Source: Terasakiella magnetica (GTDB taxonomy: Bacteria; Pseudomonadota; Alphaproteobacteria; Rhodospirillales; Magnetospirillaceae). Taken from it: 64,000 nt of DNA. A model generated the notes under the pieces. That model did not search any database, had not been told where the DNA came from, and was given only the letters and a program-made list of their open reading frames with translations. A program made the position numbers and the translations under genes. The stretch lies in NCBI GenBank assembly GCA_902729415.1, contig CACVCF010000001.1, forward strand, positions 62,001-126,000. Direction: 5' to 3'. Of the stretch, positions 15,368 through 24,397 are shown one piece after another; the stretch's first letter is position 1, and the number at the start of each line of letters is the position of its first letter.

Positions 15368-16030
15368 ATGTGGAAGTGGCTTGCCGTCGTGCTGTTGGCC
15401 GTGTCCGTTCCAGCGCGGGCCCAAGGTGTCACTGACCAGACCATGCTGGTCGCCAAGGCAGTGACCACGGTGGAGCGGCTGCGCGCCGATTCTAATATCA
15501 GCGGCCCCTTGCAAGACCTGCTCAATCGCGCCAAGGCGGTGCTGGTGGTGCCCGATCTGGTCAAGGGCGGCTTCATCCTGGGGGCTCAGTACGGCACCGG
15601 CGTGCTGCTGGTGCGCGATGCCTCGGGGCGCTGGAGTGGCCCAGCCTTCTATTCCATCGCAGCAGGCAGCATCGGATTGCAGGTCGGCATCCAGGATGCC
15701 GAGGCAATCTATGTCATCATGAATGAAGGCGGCCTGTCGGCGGTGGTGGACAACAAGTTCAAGGCGGGAGCAGAGGCGGGAGTGGCGGTAGCCACCATCG
15801 GCGCCGGGGCCTCGGCCAACACCACCACTAATGTCGGCGCCGATATCTATGCCTTTTCCCGCGCGGTGGGGCTTTATGGCGGCGCGGCCCTGGACGGAGC
15901 GGGCATTCTTCCCCGCCATTCCTGGAATGCCGCCTATTACGGCGGCAATCCGAATCCCGGCGACATCTTGTTCAAGCGTAGCGTCGATAATCACCAAGCC
16001 GACCGCCTGCGCGATATTCTATCGCGCTAA
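15368..16030 (+). CDS. SYLF/YSC84-domain lipid-binding protein
   Basis: A 220-residue exported protein with a signal peptide (WKWLAVVLLAVSVPARAQG). The Ysc84/SYLF domain follows: LLNRAKAVLVVPDLVKGGFILGAQYGTGVLLVR, GSIGLQVGIQDAEAIYVIMNEGGL, FKAGAEAGVAVATIGAGASA and DIYAFSRAVGLYGGAALDGAGI. In eukaryotes this domain binds phosphoinositides; in bacteria the role is unclear and envelope association is likely. I chose ATG 15368 because AGGAGGAACC precedes it. An in-frame start at 15335 would prepend a non-signal peptide. It stands alone and is divergent from the Crp-type regulator. Confidence 0.88.
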   Translation: MWKWLAVVLLAVSVPARAQGVTDQTMLVAKAVTTVERLRADSNISGPLQDLLNRAKAVLVVPDLVKGGFILGAQYGTGVLLVRDASGRWSGPAFYSIAAGSIGLQVGIQDAEAIYVIMNEGGLSAVVDNKFKAGAEAGVAVATIGAGASANTTTNVGADIYAFSRAVGLYGGAALDGAGILPRHSWNAAYYGGNPNPGDILFKRSVDNHQADRLRDILSR

Positions 16031-16045
16031 CCGGTTAGCGCGGGC

Positions 16046-17785
16046 TTATGCTTCGCGGATTCCGCCGAGGAAGCGGTCCACCTCGCCACGGAGGATGGCC
16101 GCCTGCTGCTGAAGCGCCTCGACCGCGCCCAGCACGTCCTTGGCGGCGCGGTCGGTCTCCTGGATGGTCTGCGACACCTCGGTGATGTTCTCGTAGACGA
16201 AATTGGTCCCCGAGGCGGCATTATCGATATTATGGGCCATGTCCTGGGTGGCTGCGCCCTGCTGCTCGATGGCGGAGGCGATGGTGGTGGTGATGCCGTC
16301 CATGGAGGAGATGGTGGTATTGATGCCGCGAATGGCGCGGACCGTCTTGTCGGTTTCCTGCTGGATGGTGTTGACCTGGGCCGAGATATCCTCGGTGGCG
16401 CCAACCGTCTGACGCGCCAGATTCTTGACCTCGGACGCAACCACGGCAAAGCCCTTGCCCGCCTCGCCCGCCCGTGCAGCCTCGACGGTGGCGTTCAAAG
16501 CCAGCAGATTGGTCTGCTCGGCGATGCCGGTGATCATCTCGATGATCTCACCGATCTTTTCCGCCGCACCGGCCAAGCCCTGAACGCGGGTGTTGACGGC
16601 GGTGGCTTCCTTGGTGGCCGAAGCCGCCACCTGATTGGACATGCCGACCTGATGGGCGATTTCTCCGATGGAGGCGCTGAGCTTTTCCGCCGCCGACGCC
16701 ACGGCACGGACATTCTGGTTGGCTTCGCTGGCCTGCTGGGCGGCGGAGTTCGAGCGCTCCAACGCCTCATCGGCGGAATGAACCATGGACCGTGCGGTCT
16801 GGATCATCTGCTGCGCCGAAGCCGCGACCGAGTCCAACACTGCCGTCACCGCCTTGTCGAACGAGGCGATGAGATCCTCCAGCCGCCGCATGCGGCCCTC
16901 GCGGGCGGCGGCGGCGGCGCGGGCCTCTTCCTCCATCTGCTGCTTGGCGATGGTGTTGTCCTTGAACACCTGCACCGCACGGGCGATATCGCCCACCTCG
17001 TCCTGGCGGTCGAGAGCAGGCACCATGATCGAGGTGTCGCCGCGGGCCAGTTGGTTCATGCGGGTGGTCATATCCTCAATGGGGTCGGCGATGATGTTCT
17101 TCAAAATCCAGCGCACGCCGAACACCGCCAGAATGGTGGCGGCGATGCCACCCAGCACCAGCCAGGTCAAGACGGTATGAAGACGCGCCTCGGATTCGGT
17201 GGTCGACAGCGATGACGACAGCACGGCGATGACGTCGCCGTCCTTCATGCCCATGCCGCCATGACAGGAGTAGCAGACCTCTTCCTTGGCGCCATCGGTG
17301 ACGCCCAGCACGATAGGCAGGGAATAGCGATAGAAGCCGCCGACGAAGCGCCCCACCGCCACCTTGGTCTGCAAGGCCTCGATATCGATTTCGTCCTTGG
17401 GCAGCTTGGGCGGGCGATTGGGCTCGGCATCCTTCACATGATCGACGACGGCTTGGCCCCACGCGCTCCAGACCTTGCCGGGATAGTGGATGTTGCGGCT
17501 GTCGAACCAATTGTTAAAGACCGTGATACCGATATTTTCGGCATCGTCCGGGCGCTTGGCCATGACGTTGAGAATCAACGCGTGCAGCGATGTCATTTCG
17601 TTGGCCGACAATTGCTGGAGCTGCCGCTCCATCTCGACCCTCTCGAAGCGGGCGATGGTAAACACCACACTTGCGATCAGAACGATGACGCCAAAACCGA
17701 CGATCAACATGAAGCGGCTGGACAGCCGCAAATTCCGCCATGCGTGCGACACGGACACTCCACCCGTTCTGGCAGTCAATCCCAC
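16046..17785 (-). CDS. Methyl-accepting chemotaxis protein with a periplasmic c-type haem motif
   Basis: A chemoreceptor of up to 579 residues. There is a membrane span near residues 25-45, a periplasmic sensor of about 150 residues, a second span near 200-222, a HAMP domain (IADPIEDMTTRMNQLARGD) and a signalling domain with the hairpin tip IEMITGIAEQTNLLALNATV...ARAGEAGKGFAVVASEVKNLA. The sensor is of the Tll0287/DUF3365 type and carries CYSCH at residues 171-175, the covalent haem-attachment motif. This suggests a redox, O2 or NO signal. Start is uncertain: GTG 17785, or GTG 17752 with a GGTGGAG site upstream. No CheB/CheR-binding pentapeptide is visible at the C-terminus. Confidence 0.9.
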   Translation of the reverse strand: MGLTARTGGVSVSHAWRNLRLSSRFMLIVGFGVIVLIASVVFTIARFERVEMERQLQQLSANEMTSLHALILNVMAKRPDDAENIGITVFNNWFDSRNIHYPGKVWSAWGQAVVDHVKDAEPNRPPKLPKDEIDIEALQTKVAVGRFVGGFYRYSLPIVLGVTDGAKEEVCYSCHGGMGMKDGDVIAVLSSSLSTTESEARLHTVLTWLVLGGIAATILAVFGVRWILKNIIADPIEDMTTRMNQLARGDTSIMVPALDRQDEVGDIARAVQVFKDNTIAKQQMEEEARAAAAAREGRMRRLEDLIASFDKAVTAVLDSVAASAQQMIQTARSMVHSADEALERSNSAAQQASEANQNVRAVASAAEKLSASIGEIAHQVGMSNQVAASATKEATAVNTRVQGLAGAAEKIGEIIEMITGIAEQTNLLALNATVEAARAGEAGKGFAVVASEVKNLARQTVGATEDISAQVNTIQQETDKTVRAIRGINTTISSMDGITTTIASAIEQQGAATQDMAHNIDNAASGTNFVYENITEVSQTIQETDRAAKDVLGAVEALQQQAAILRGEVDRFLGGIREA

Positions 17786-17946
17786 TCTGACCGCGGACGC
17801 CCAAGCTTCCCCTTACGTCAGAGCCTATTACGAAAGTTGGGAAAAGAAAACAGCGGCATTTCATTTGTCTGCATATGAGCAACGACAAAATCAGCAGGAG
17901 GGAGCTCTGCCCCCCTCTCCCGCAAGAGTACCACCTCAAACAGAAA

Positions 17947-17980
17947 CCGGGCGACCCGGCCTGTTGGCCAAGTCGCCCGG
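17947..17980 (-). terminator. Intrinsic terminator after ilvE
   Basis: Outer arms CCGGGCGAC (17947-17955) and GTCGCCCGG (17972-17980) enclose an inner GGCC/GGCC stem. On the minus strand the hairpin is followed by TTTCTGTTTG. It lies 36 bases after the ilvE stop. Confidence 0.75.
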
Positions 17981-18016
17981 AAATCGGGGCGCCGCTGATT
18001 CTTAGGCGTTAAGGGC

Positions 18017-18889
18017 TCAGCCCCGCACCATGGCATCGTAATCGGCAATCAACTGCCGGGTGATTTCTCCCGGAGTAAAAGTATAGGGTCCAATTTCACG
18101 GACAGGCGTCACTTCAGCCGCGGTTCCGGTCAGGAAGCACTCGTCGGCCTTGGCCATCTCTTCCGGCATAATGACGCGCTCCACCACCTTGATGCCACGA
18201 GCCTTGGCGATGCCGATCACCGTCTGGCGAGTGATGCCGTCCAAGAAGCAATCGGGGGCGGGAGTGTGCAGTTCGTTGCCGAACACGAAGAAGATATTGG
18301 CGCCGGTGGCCTCGGCCACTTGACCGCGCCAGTCGAGCATCAGCGAGTCCTCGAAGCCATCCTTCTCGGCGGTGTGCTTGCTCATGGTGCAGATCATGTA
18401 AAGGCCGGCGGCCTTGGCCTTGGTGGGGGCCGTCTCGGGATGGGGGCGCTTCCAGGCCGAGATATTGAGACGGATGCCGCGCATGCGGGCCTCGGGGCTC
18501 CAATAGCTGGGCCAGCTCCACGTGGCGATGGCGACGCGGATGCGGCTGCTTTGGGCGGCGACGCCCATCATCTCGCTGCCGCGCCAGGCGACGGGTCGGA
18601 CATAGCCATCGACGATGTTGTTGGCGGCGATGGTGGCCTTGGAAGCCTCGTCGATCTCCTCCACCGAGAACGGAACCTCGAAGCCCAGGATACGGGCGGA
18701 ATCCAGCAGGCGCTGGGAATGCTCGCGCAGCTTGAAGATGTTGCCGTTGTACACCCGCTCTCCCTCGAATACGCACGAACCGTAATGCAGGCCATGGGTC
18801 AGCGCATGGATCTTGGCATCGCGCCAGGGAACCAGCTTGCCGTCGAACCAGATGAAGCCGTCACGGTCGTCAAAGGGGAGAACTGACAT
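18017..18889 (-). CDS. ilvE: Branched-chain amino acid aminotransferase
   Basis: A 290-residue class IV PLP aminotransferase that interconverts Val, Leu, Ile and their 2-oxo acids with glutamate. It begins FIWFDGKLVPWRDAKIHALTHGLHYGSCVFEGERVY. The PLP lysine lies in PTKAKAAGLYMICTM near residue 155. The domain continues with VAEATGANIFFVFGNELHTP and CFLDGITRQTVIGIAKARGI, and ends ITRQLIADYDAMVRG. It is monocistronic with a strong terminator and is divergent from the MarR gene across 96 bases. Confidence 0.95.
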   Translation of the reverse strand: MSVLPFDDRDGFIWFDGKLVPWRDAKIHALTHGLHYGSCVFEGERVYNGNIFKLREHSQRLLDSARILGFEVPFSVEEIDEASKATIAANNIVDGYVRPVAWRGSEMMGVAAQSSRIRVAIATWSWPSYWSPEARMRGIRLNISAWKRPHPETAPTKAKAAGLYMICTMSKHTAEKDGFEDSLMLDWRGQVAEATGANIFFVFGNELHTPAPDCFLDGITRQTVIGIAKARGIKVVERVIMPEEMAKADECFLTGTAAEVTPVREIGPYTFTPGEITRQLIADYDAMVRG

Positions 18890-18960
18890 GGGAGAGCCCT
18901 TAAATTAGGGGTGGAGGCAGCAAAACGAAGGAAAATTACCCTTCGCTCTTGCATTGGGTA

Positions 18961-18981
18961 ACATTTATAGGCCATATATGT
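18961..18981. promoter_or_regulatory. Imperfect palindrome before the marR-type gene
   Basis: ACATTTATAGGCCATATATG plus one T (21 bp) is a near-palindrome just 5 bases before ATG 18986, in the region shared with ilvE. Its length and place fit a MarR-family operator, but AT-rich promoter sequence could give this by chance. Confidence 0.3.
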
Positions 18982-18985
18982 CAAC

Positions 18986-19486
18986 ATGACTGACGTAAAA
19001 ACCGGCATCAACCCCCTCTTTCTCCGCGAAGAGGAACTGCGGCAAGGCCTGGAGCTGCTGTTCTTCGCCTACCGCGACTTCACGTCCGAGCCCGACGCCA
19101 TTCTGGCGGAATACGGGTTCGGCCGCGCGCACCACCGGGTGATCTATTTCGTCGGCCGCCACCCCGACATCACGGTCAGCGACCTGCTGGAGATTTTACG
19201 CATCACCAAGCAAAGCCTGTCGCGGGTGCTGGGCCAGCTGGTGCGCGAGAAATTCATCACCCAGCGCCCCGGCCTCAAAGACCGCCGCCAGCGCCTGCTG
19301 GAACTGACGGAAAAGGGCGTCGAGTTGGAACGCCAACTGACCGAGCGTCAGCGCGGCTGCATGGCCCGCGCCTACCGCGAAGCGGGCGGCGAGGCGGTGG
19401 AGGGCTTCCGCAAGGTGCTGCTGGGATTGGTGGAAGAGGCCGACCGCGGCCGCTTTCCCTCGCGCGGCCCCATCCGGCGCGGCTGA
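18986..19486 (+). CDS. MarR-family transcriptional regulator (PetP-like)
   Basis: A 166-residue regulator with a winged helix in the middle: HPDITVSDLLEILRITKQSLSRVLGQLVREKFITQRPGLKDRRQRLLELTEKG. The D-R wing motif is intact. Its stop is one base before the start of an OmpR-type response regulator. A MarR protein directly followed by a response regulator recalls petP-petR of purple bacteria; that link is inference. An unusual feature of the locus is that a histidine kinase follows as a third gene in the same operon. Confidence 0.9.
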   Translation: MTDVKTGINPLFLREEELRQGLELLFFAYRDFTSEPDAILAEYGFGRAHHRVIYFVGRHPDITVSDLLEILRITKQSLSRVLGQLVREKFITQRPGLKDRRQRLLELTEKGVELERQLTERQRGCMARAYREAGGEAVEGFRKVLLGLVEEADRGRFPSRGPIRRG

Positions 19487-19487
19487 G

Positions 19488-20180
19488 ATGGAGACCGAAA
19501 GCGCCCATATCCTGGTGGTGGACGATGACCGCCGCCTGCGCGAGCTGTTGCGCAAATACCTCTCCGATAACGGCTATCTGGTGACCGCCGCCGCCGATGC
19601 GGCGGAAGCGCGCTCGCGCATGGCCGGGGTCGTCTTTGATCTTATCGTACTCGACGTGATGATGCCGGGCGAGGATGGCATGGCCCTGACCCGCTCGTTA
19701 CGTCAAGATGGGAACCGTATGCCCATCTTGCTGTTGACCGCCATGGGCGAGGTCGACGACCGCATCCGGGGCCTGGAAGCGGGCGCCGACGATTACCTGT
19801 CCAAGCCATTCGAGCCACGGGAATTGCTGCTGCGCGTCGCCTCGATCCTGCGCCGCACCCCGCGCGAGGAACCGGAAGCCCCGGTACGCGAACTGCGTCT
19901 GGGGGCCTTTACCTGGGACATGGGACGGTCCGAGCTGCGCCAGGGCGACCAGCCCGTCCACCTGACCCAGGCAGAGCGCGACCTGCTCGCCATCCTGGCC
20001 GAAGTCACGGGCCAAGGCGTCTCGCGCGACGACCTGGCGGTCCGCACCGGCAATTCCGCCAATCCCCGCACTGTGGACGTCCAGGTAACGCGCCTGCGCA
20101 AGAAGATCGAGGACGACCCCCGCCTGCCGCGTTATCTTCAGACGGTGCGCGGTATGGGCTATATGCTGCGGCCAGACTGA
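19488..20180 (+). CDS. OmpR-family two-component response regulator (PetR-like)
   Basis: A 230-residue regulator. The receiver has the acidic pair DDD near residue 12, phospho-acceptor Asp in LIVLDVMMPGEDG (about residue 57), Thr in LLLTAMGE and Lys in DDYLSKPFEPRELL. The effector is a winged helix (LTQAERDLLAILAEVTGQGVSRDDLA...RTVDVQVTRLRKKIEDDPRLPRYLQTVRGMGYML). All receiver residues are present. It is followed after 14 bases by its likely partner kinase. Confidence 0.93.
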   Translation: METESAHILVVDDDRRLRELLRKYLSDNGYLVTAAADAAEARSRMAGVVFDLIVLDVMMPGEDGMALTRSLRQDGNRMPILLLTAMGEVDDRIRGLEAGADDYLSKPFEPRELLLRVASILRRTPREEPEAPVRELRLGAFTWDMGRSELRQGDQPVHLTQAERDLLAILAEVTGQGVSRDDLAVRTGNSANPRTVDVQVTRLRKKIEDDPRLPRYLQTVRGMGYMLRPD

Positions 20181-20194
20181 GGAATCCCAGGACC

Positions 20195-21523
20195 ATGCCC
20201 CGTAGAAGCGGCCAATGGATGAAGCGTCTGCTGCCCCAGGGTCTGCTGGGGCGGTCGCTGCTGATCATCGTCATGCCGCTGGTGGTGCTGCAACTGGTCT
20301 CGGCCTATGTGTTCTACGGCAGCCATTGGGAGACGGTGGCCAAGCGCCTCGCCAAGGGTCTGGCGGGAGATATCGGCGCGGTGATCGAAGGCATGCGGGC
20401 CTTTCCCGAACCGGAAAGCCGCAACACCCTTTTGTCCATCGCCGCCTCGCGCATGGAGCTCGACATCCGCTTCATCCCCGACGGCATCCTCAACAACACG
20501 CCGCCGCCGCCGCTCGGCAGTTTCCTCGAACGCGCCCTGGCCGAGGCCATGGAGGAGCGGGTCCAGCGCCCCTACCGCATCGATACCGAAAGTCTGGAAC
20601 GCGAAGTGGTGATCCGGGTCCAGCTCTCCGACGGATTGCTGGAGGTGTTTGCCCCCAAAAAGCGCCTGTTCAGTTCCACCACCTACGTCTTCATCTTGTG
20701 GATGCTGGGCACCGCCATGCTGCTGTTCGGCATCGCCACCGTGTTCATGCGCAATCAGGTGCGCAGCGTCCGCAAGCTGGCGGTGGCCGCCGACCGTTTC
20801 GGCAAGGGCCTCGACGTCCCCAATTTCAAGCCCGAGGGTGCCACCGAAGTGCGCCAGGCCGCCCAGGCCTTCAACCTGATGCGTGAACGCATCCAACGCC
20901 AGATCCAGCAACGCACCGAGATGCTGGCCGGGGTGTCCCATGACCTGCGCACGCCCCTGACCCGCATGAAGCTGCAACTGGCCATCCTGGGCGACATCGA
21001 CGGCCGTGCCGAGCTGGATGAGGACGTGGCCGAAATGGAAATGATGGTGGAAGGCTATCTCGCCTTCGCCCGCGGCGAAGGCAGCGAAGCGCCCGAACCC
21101 ACCGACCTCCCCGCCCTGGTCGATGAGGTGGTGGGGCGCTTCCGGCGCCAGGGCAGCACCCTGGACCTGCACAACGAGGGCGAGATCATCATGCCCATCC
21201 GTCCCAATGCCATGGGCCGCGCCCTGGGCAATCTTATCGGCAACGCCTTGCGCTATGGCGGCCATGTCTGGGTGCGGGTGGGACGGCGCCAGGATGCCGC
21301 CGAGGTTTTGATCGATGATGACGGCCCCGGCATTCCCCCCGATCGGCGCGAGGATGTGTTCAAGGCCTTTACCCGCCTCGACAATTCCCGCAATCCCTCC
21401 ACCGGCGGCGTCGGGCTGGGCCTGACCATCGCCCGCGACATCGCCCGCAGCCATGGCGGCGACGTGCTGTTGGAGGATTCGCCCCTGGGCGGCCTGCGCG
21501 CCCGGGTGCGCTTGCCGCTATAG
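20195..21523 (+). CDS. EnvZ-like sensor histidine kinase
   Basis: A 442-residue kinase. There are two membrane spans (about residues 20-42 and 163-185) around a periplasmic domain of some 120 residues, then HAMP (RNQVRSVRKLAVAADRFGKG) and a DHp helix with phospho-acceptor His249 in GVSHDLRTPLTRMKLQ. The ATPase domain shows NLIGNALRYG (N box), DDDGPGIPPDRREDVFKAF (G1/F) and GGVGLGLTIARDIARSHGG (G2). All catalytic boxes are intact, in contrast to the kinase at 39144. It forms an operon with the response regulator. Its stop is followed at once by a perfect tandem repeat. Confidence 0.94.
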   Translation: MPRRSGQWMKRLLPQGLLGRSLLIIVMPLVVLQLVSAYVFYGSHWETVAKRLAKGLAGDIGAVIEGMRAFPEPESRNTLLSIAASRMELDIRFIPDGILNNTPPPPLGSFLERALAEAMEERVQRPYRIDTESLEREVVIRVQLSDGLLEVFAPKKRLFSSTTYVFILWMLGTAMLLFGIATVFMRNQVRSVRKLAVAADRFGKGLDVPNFKPEGATEVRQAAQAFNLMRERIQRQIQQRTEMLAGVSHDLRTPLTRMKLQLAILGDIDGRAELDEDVAEMEMMVEGYLAFARGEGSEAPEPTDLPALVDEVVGRFRRQGSTLDLHNEGEIIMPIRPNAMGRALGNLIGNALRYGGHVWVRVGRRQDAAEVLIDDDGPGIPPDRREDVFKAFTRLDNSRNPSTGGVGLGLTIARDIARSHGGDVLLEDSPLGGLRARVRLPL

Positions 21524-21530
21524 GGCCGAA

Positions 21531-21640
21531 AGACACCGACGGGCCTGCCAAGGCTCGGAGTTGCGGCCAAGGGCCGGCGCGGCTGATGCCGCGGGAGCCA
21601 AGGGAGGCGGAGCCTCCCGCCCGGCGCCTGAGGGACAGAA
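21531..21640 (-). repeat. Structured repeat, tandem unit 1 (110 bp)
   Basis: This unit is identical over 110 bases to 21641-21750. On the minus strand it reads TGTCCCTCAGGCGCCGGGCG, then hairpin GGGAGGC-TCC-GCCTCCC, then CGCGGC-ATCA-GCCGCG, then CCTTGG. The order of blocks matches 53751-53830 and the 3' two thirds of 2557-2681 and 4906-5033, but with different stem sequences. It lies between convergent genes. Confidence 0.9.
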
Positions 21641-21750
21641 AGACACCGACGGGCCTGCCAAGGCTCGGAGTTGCGGCCAAGGGCCGGCGCGGCTGATGCC
21701 GCGGGAGCCAAGGGAGGCGGAGCCTCCCGCCCGGCGCCTGAGGGACAGAA
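21641..21750 (-). repeat. Structured repeat, tandem unit 2 (110 bp)
   Basis: An exact copy of the preceding unit, so the duplication is recent or maintained by conversion. Together the two units fill the gap between the histidine kinase stop (21523) and the panC stop (21754). Confidence 0.9.
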
Positions 21751-21753
21751 AGG

Positions 21754-22608
21754 TCAGATTTCGACCCCGATATTGTCGATCAGGCGGGTCTTGCCCAACC
21801 GGGCGGCGACCAAAATCCGGGCCGGGCGCTCCAACCGCTCCACCGGAGCCAGGGTGGCCGCATCGCGGATCTCGATATAATCCACCGACGCAAGGCCCGC
21901 CGCCAGCAAGGTTTCCACCGCATCCCGGCAAAGGTCGGATCCGGTCTTCCCCGCCCGCAAGCCTTCGGCCACGTGGGTGAGGGTCTTGTGGACAACGGGA
22001 GCGATGGCGCGCTCGGCTTCCGACATATAGGCGTTGCGCGACGACATGGCCAAGCCGTCGGCCTCGCGCAAGGTAGGAGCGCCGACGATAGTGACGGGAA
22101 GATCGAGATCACGGGCAAAGCGGCGGATCACCGCCAATTGCTGGTAGTCCTTCTCGCCAAACACCGCCACGTCGGGCAGGGCTTGCAGCAGCAGCTTGGT
22201 CACCACGGTAGCGACACCGGCGAAGTGGCCGGGGCGGACGTCGCCGCACAGCCCCTCCGACACGCCGGTTACCGTCACGGTGGTGGCAAAGCCGTCCGGA
22301 TACATCTCGGCCACGGTGGGCGCGAACAGCAGGTGGCACCCGGCCCCGGTCAGAGCCTCGGCGTCCATTTCTTCCTGGCGGGGATAGCGGGAGAAGTCCT
22401 CGTTGGGACCGAACTGGGTGGGGTTGACGAAAACCGAGGCGATCACCCGGTCGGCCTGTTCCAGCGCCGTGGTCACCAGCGACAGATGTCCCCGGTGCAA
22501 CGCCCCCATGGTGGGAACCATCGCCACCGTCAGGCCCTGGCTTCGCCACGCGCGGACGCGGGTGCGCAGATCCGCGACGCTGCGGACGATCTCGACGCCG
22601 CCGCTCAT
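21754..22608 (-). CDS. panC: Pantothenate synthetase
   Basis: A 284-residue cytoplasmic enzyme that joins pantoate and beta-alanine with ATP to make pantothenate. HIGH-superfamily motifs are [16 protein letters not shown] near residue 35 and [20 protein letters not shown] near 155. The canonical second-half signature [16 protein letters not shown] is also present. ATG 22608 overlaps the panB stop (ATGA). The open frame extends seven codons further but lies inside panB. It forms a panB-panC operon. Confidence 0.96.
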   Translation of the reverse strand: MSGGVEIVRSVADLRTRVRAWRSQGLTVAMVPTMGALHRGHLSLVTTALEQADRVIASVFVNPTQFGPNEDFSRYPRQEEMDAEALTGAGCHLLFAPTVAEMYPDGFATTVTVTGVSEGLCGDVRPGHFAGVATVVTKLLLQALPDVAVFGEKDYQQLAVIRRFARDLDLPVTIVGAPTLREADGLAMSSRNAYMSEAERAIAPVVHKTLTHVAEGLRAGKTGSDLCRDAVETLLAAGLASVDYIEIRDAATLAPVERLERPARILVAARLGKTRLIDNIGVEI

Positions 22609-23432
22609 TTCTTGGCGATTCCGAAGCAATGCTCGGGCCCCGGGAAGGTGCGGGCCTTGACCTCGGCGGCGTAGCTCTCCACCGCCTGGGTGATCATGGG
22701 GCGGAGATCGGCATAGCGTTTGACGAATTTGGGCGTGAAGTCATCGAACAGGCCCAGCACGTCGTCGATCACCAGCACCTGGCCGTCGCAGGCGGGCGAG
22801 GCGCCGATGCCGATGGTGGGGATGGCGATTTCATCGGACAGGGCGCGGGCCACCGGCTCGACCGTACCCTCGACCACCACCGAAAAAGCGCCCGCCTCGG
22901 TGATGGCGCGGGCGTCGTCGCGGATCTGGGCCGCCTCGGCCTCGGCCCGGCCTTGGGCACGGAACCCGCCCGCCGCATGCACCGCCTGGGGCTTGAGGCC
23001 GATATGGGCCATCACCGGCACGCCGCGCTCGGTCAAAAAGCGGATGGTGTCGGCCATCTCGCGCCCACCTTCCAGCTTGACTGCGGCACAGCCGGTCTCG
23101 GCCATGACGCGGGCGGAATTGCGGAACGCCTGTTCGGTGCTTTCCTGATAGCTGCCAAAGGGCATGTCCACCACCACGCAGGCGTGGGACGACGACCGAA
23201 CCACGGCACGGCCGTGATTGATCATCATATCCAGGGTCACGCCCAGGGTGGTGTCCATGCCATAGACCACCATGCCCAGCGAATCGCCCACCAGCAAGAT
23301 ATCGCAATGGGGATCCAGCAGCCGGGCGATGGGAGCGGTATAAGCCGTCAGGACCACGATGGGATCGCCCCCCTTGCGGAGACGAATATCGCGGGTCGTG
23401 ACACGCTTCATCCTGACTTCGACGCTCACCAC
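22605..23432 (-). CDS. panB: 3-methyl-2-oxobutanoate hydroxymethyltransferase (ketopantoate synthase)
   Basis: Transfers a hydroxymethyl group from methylene-THF to 2-oxoisovalerate, the first step of pantothenate synthesis. It is about 275 residues from the GTG at 23432. Motifs are [34 protein letters not shown] (metal-binding Asp), [18 protein letters not shown] and [20 protein letters not shown]. Start is uncertain: GTG 23432 or GTG 23429 follow an AAAAAAGGA site, and ATG 23411 is also possible. The far longer frame to 23504 has no site. Confidence 0.94.
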   Translation of the reverse strand: MVSVEVRMKRVTTRDIRLRKGGDPIVVLTAYTAPIARLLDPHCDILLVGDSLGMVVYGMDTTLGVTLDMMINHGRAVVRSSSHACVVVDMPFGSYQESTEQAFRNSARVMAETGCAAVKLEGGREMADTIRFLTERGVPVMAHIGLKPQAVHAAGGFRAQGRAEAEAAQIRDDARAITEAGAFSVVVEGTVEPVARALSDEIAIPTIGIGASPACDGQVLVIDDVLGLFDDFTPKFVKRYADLRPMITQAVESYAAEVKARTFPGPEHCFGIAKK

Positions 23433-23467
23433 GGAATCCTTTTTTCTAGGGTTTGGCCCTGGGCGGA

Positions 23468-24229
23468 TCAAGCGCCTTCGGCCAGTTCCTTCAACGCGCC
23501 CCAATCATTGAGAACCGCATGGCCCGAAGCCGGCAGGTCGATGATGGCGTCGCGCCGGAGCTGGGTGAAAGTACGGCTGACCGTCTCGATGGTCAGGCCC
23601 AGATAATCAGCGATGTCAGCGCGGCTCATGGGCAGGGCCACCTGAGCCGGAATGGGATCGCCGGTGCGGCTGGCGCGGCTGGCCAGCTTGACCAGGAAGG
23701 TCGCCACCTTCTCACGCGCCGTCTTGCGCCCCAGCAGCAGCATCTGCTCTTGCGCCGCCACCAGATCCTTGACCGCCATGCTGAACATGCGGCGCTCGAT
23801 GCGCGGAATCTCGTCCATCAGCATGTCGAGCTTGCGGTTGGTGAAACGACACAGCTGTGTGGGCGTGATGGTCTCGGCGGTATAGCAATAGCCGCCATCG
23901 ACGCCCAGGCCGAACATATCGCCCGAGAACAAAAAGCCGATGATCTGGCGGCGGCCATCAGGCAGCAGCTTGTACAGCTTCACCGCGCCGTTGGAGATGG
24001 AATAGACATGATCCACCGGGTCGCCTTCACGGAATACGGTGAAGGAGGCGGGAAGGGCCGCATGACAGCGCACCGCCGCCAGCCGTTTGACCTCGTCATG
24101 GGCCAGATCGGCGCAGAAGGCAACCTCGCGCACGATGTCGCAATTGCGGCATCGCGGTGATTGCAGGTCCGCTTCCTGTTCCAGCTTGTGACCATCATAG
24201 TCGAGGGGTGGCATGTGCAAACGCCCCAT
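23468..24229 (-). CDS. fnr: FNR/FixK-type oxygen-sensing regulator
   Basis: A Crp/Fnr-family regulator of up to 253 residues with an N-terminal cysteine cluster C27-x2-C30-x8-C39. A further Cys lies in the GGYCYTAE segment near residue 114, a layout that can bind a [4Fe-4S] cluster. The [24 protein letters not shown] carries the E..SR of FNR recognition helices, predicting TTGAT-type sites. It sits directly after ccoS, seven bases downstream. A perfect FNR box precedes ccoN at the head of the same gene string. The start may be ATG 24229 or the internal ATG 24214; neither has a strong ribosome site. Confidence 0.88.
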   Translation of the reverse strand: MGRLHMPPLDYDGHKLEQEADLQSPRCRNCDIVREVAFCADLAHDEVKRLAAVRCHAALPASFTVFREGDPVDHVYSISNGAVKLYKLLPDGRRQIIGFLFSGDMFGLGVDGGYCYTAETITPTQLCRFTNRKLDMLMDEIPRIERRMFSMAVKDLVAAQEQMLLLGRKTAREKVATFLVKLASRASRTGDPIPAQVALPMSRADIADYLGLTIETVSRTFTQLRRDAIIDLPASGHAVLNDWGALKELAEGA

Positions 24230-24235
24230 TGCCCG

Positions 24236-24397
24236 TCAGACTTCACGCTTTGGCGGTTCATCGTCATCAAAAAGAATGCGGTGAGCGGCGCCATCGAGAT
24301 CATCGAACTGACCCGATTTCAAGGCCCACAGGAACGCGAGCAACCCCGCAAATCCCAAACCGAGGGCCACGGGGATCAGCATCAACAGATTGTCCAC
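24236..24397 (-). CDS. ccoS: cbb3 oxidase maturation protein CcoS
   Basis: A 53-residue protein read on the minus strand. It begins at GTG 24397 (VDNLLMLIPVALGLGFAGLL), with one membrane span and the family tail FLWALKSGQFDDLDGAAHRI then LFDDDEPPK. The start GTG overlaps the ccoI stop TAG by one base, a coupling typical of ccoIS. CcoS is needed for cofactor insertion into cbb3 oxidase in relatives. Confidence 0.92.
   Translation of the reverse strand: MDNLLMLIPVALGLGFAGLLAFLWALKSGQFDDLDGAAHRILFDDDEPPKREV

Noticed and set aside
15218..15997. N-terminal extension of the Crp-type regulator to 15997
   Set aside because: It would overlap the signal-peptide gene on the other strand and encodes no recognisable domain. 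ATG 15217 starts exactly at the family N-terminus.
17818..18048. Minus-strand ORF between the chemoreceptor and ilvE
   Set aside because: It runs through the ilvE terminator hairpin and has no ribosome site or domain.
20159..21454. Minus-strand open frame of 431 codons opposite the histidine kinase
   Set aside because: Antisense shadow; the plus-strand kinase has all boxes intact.
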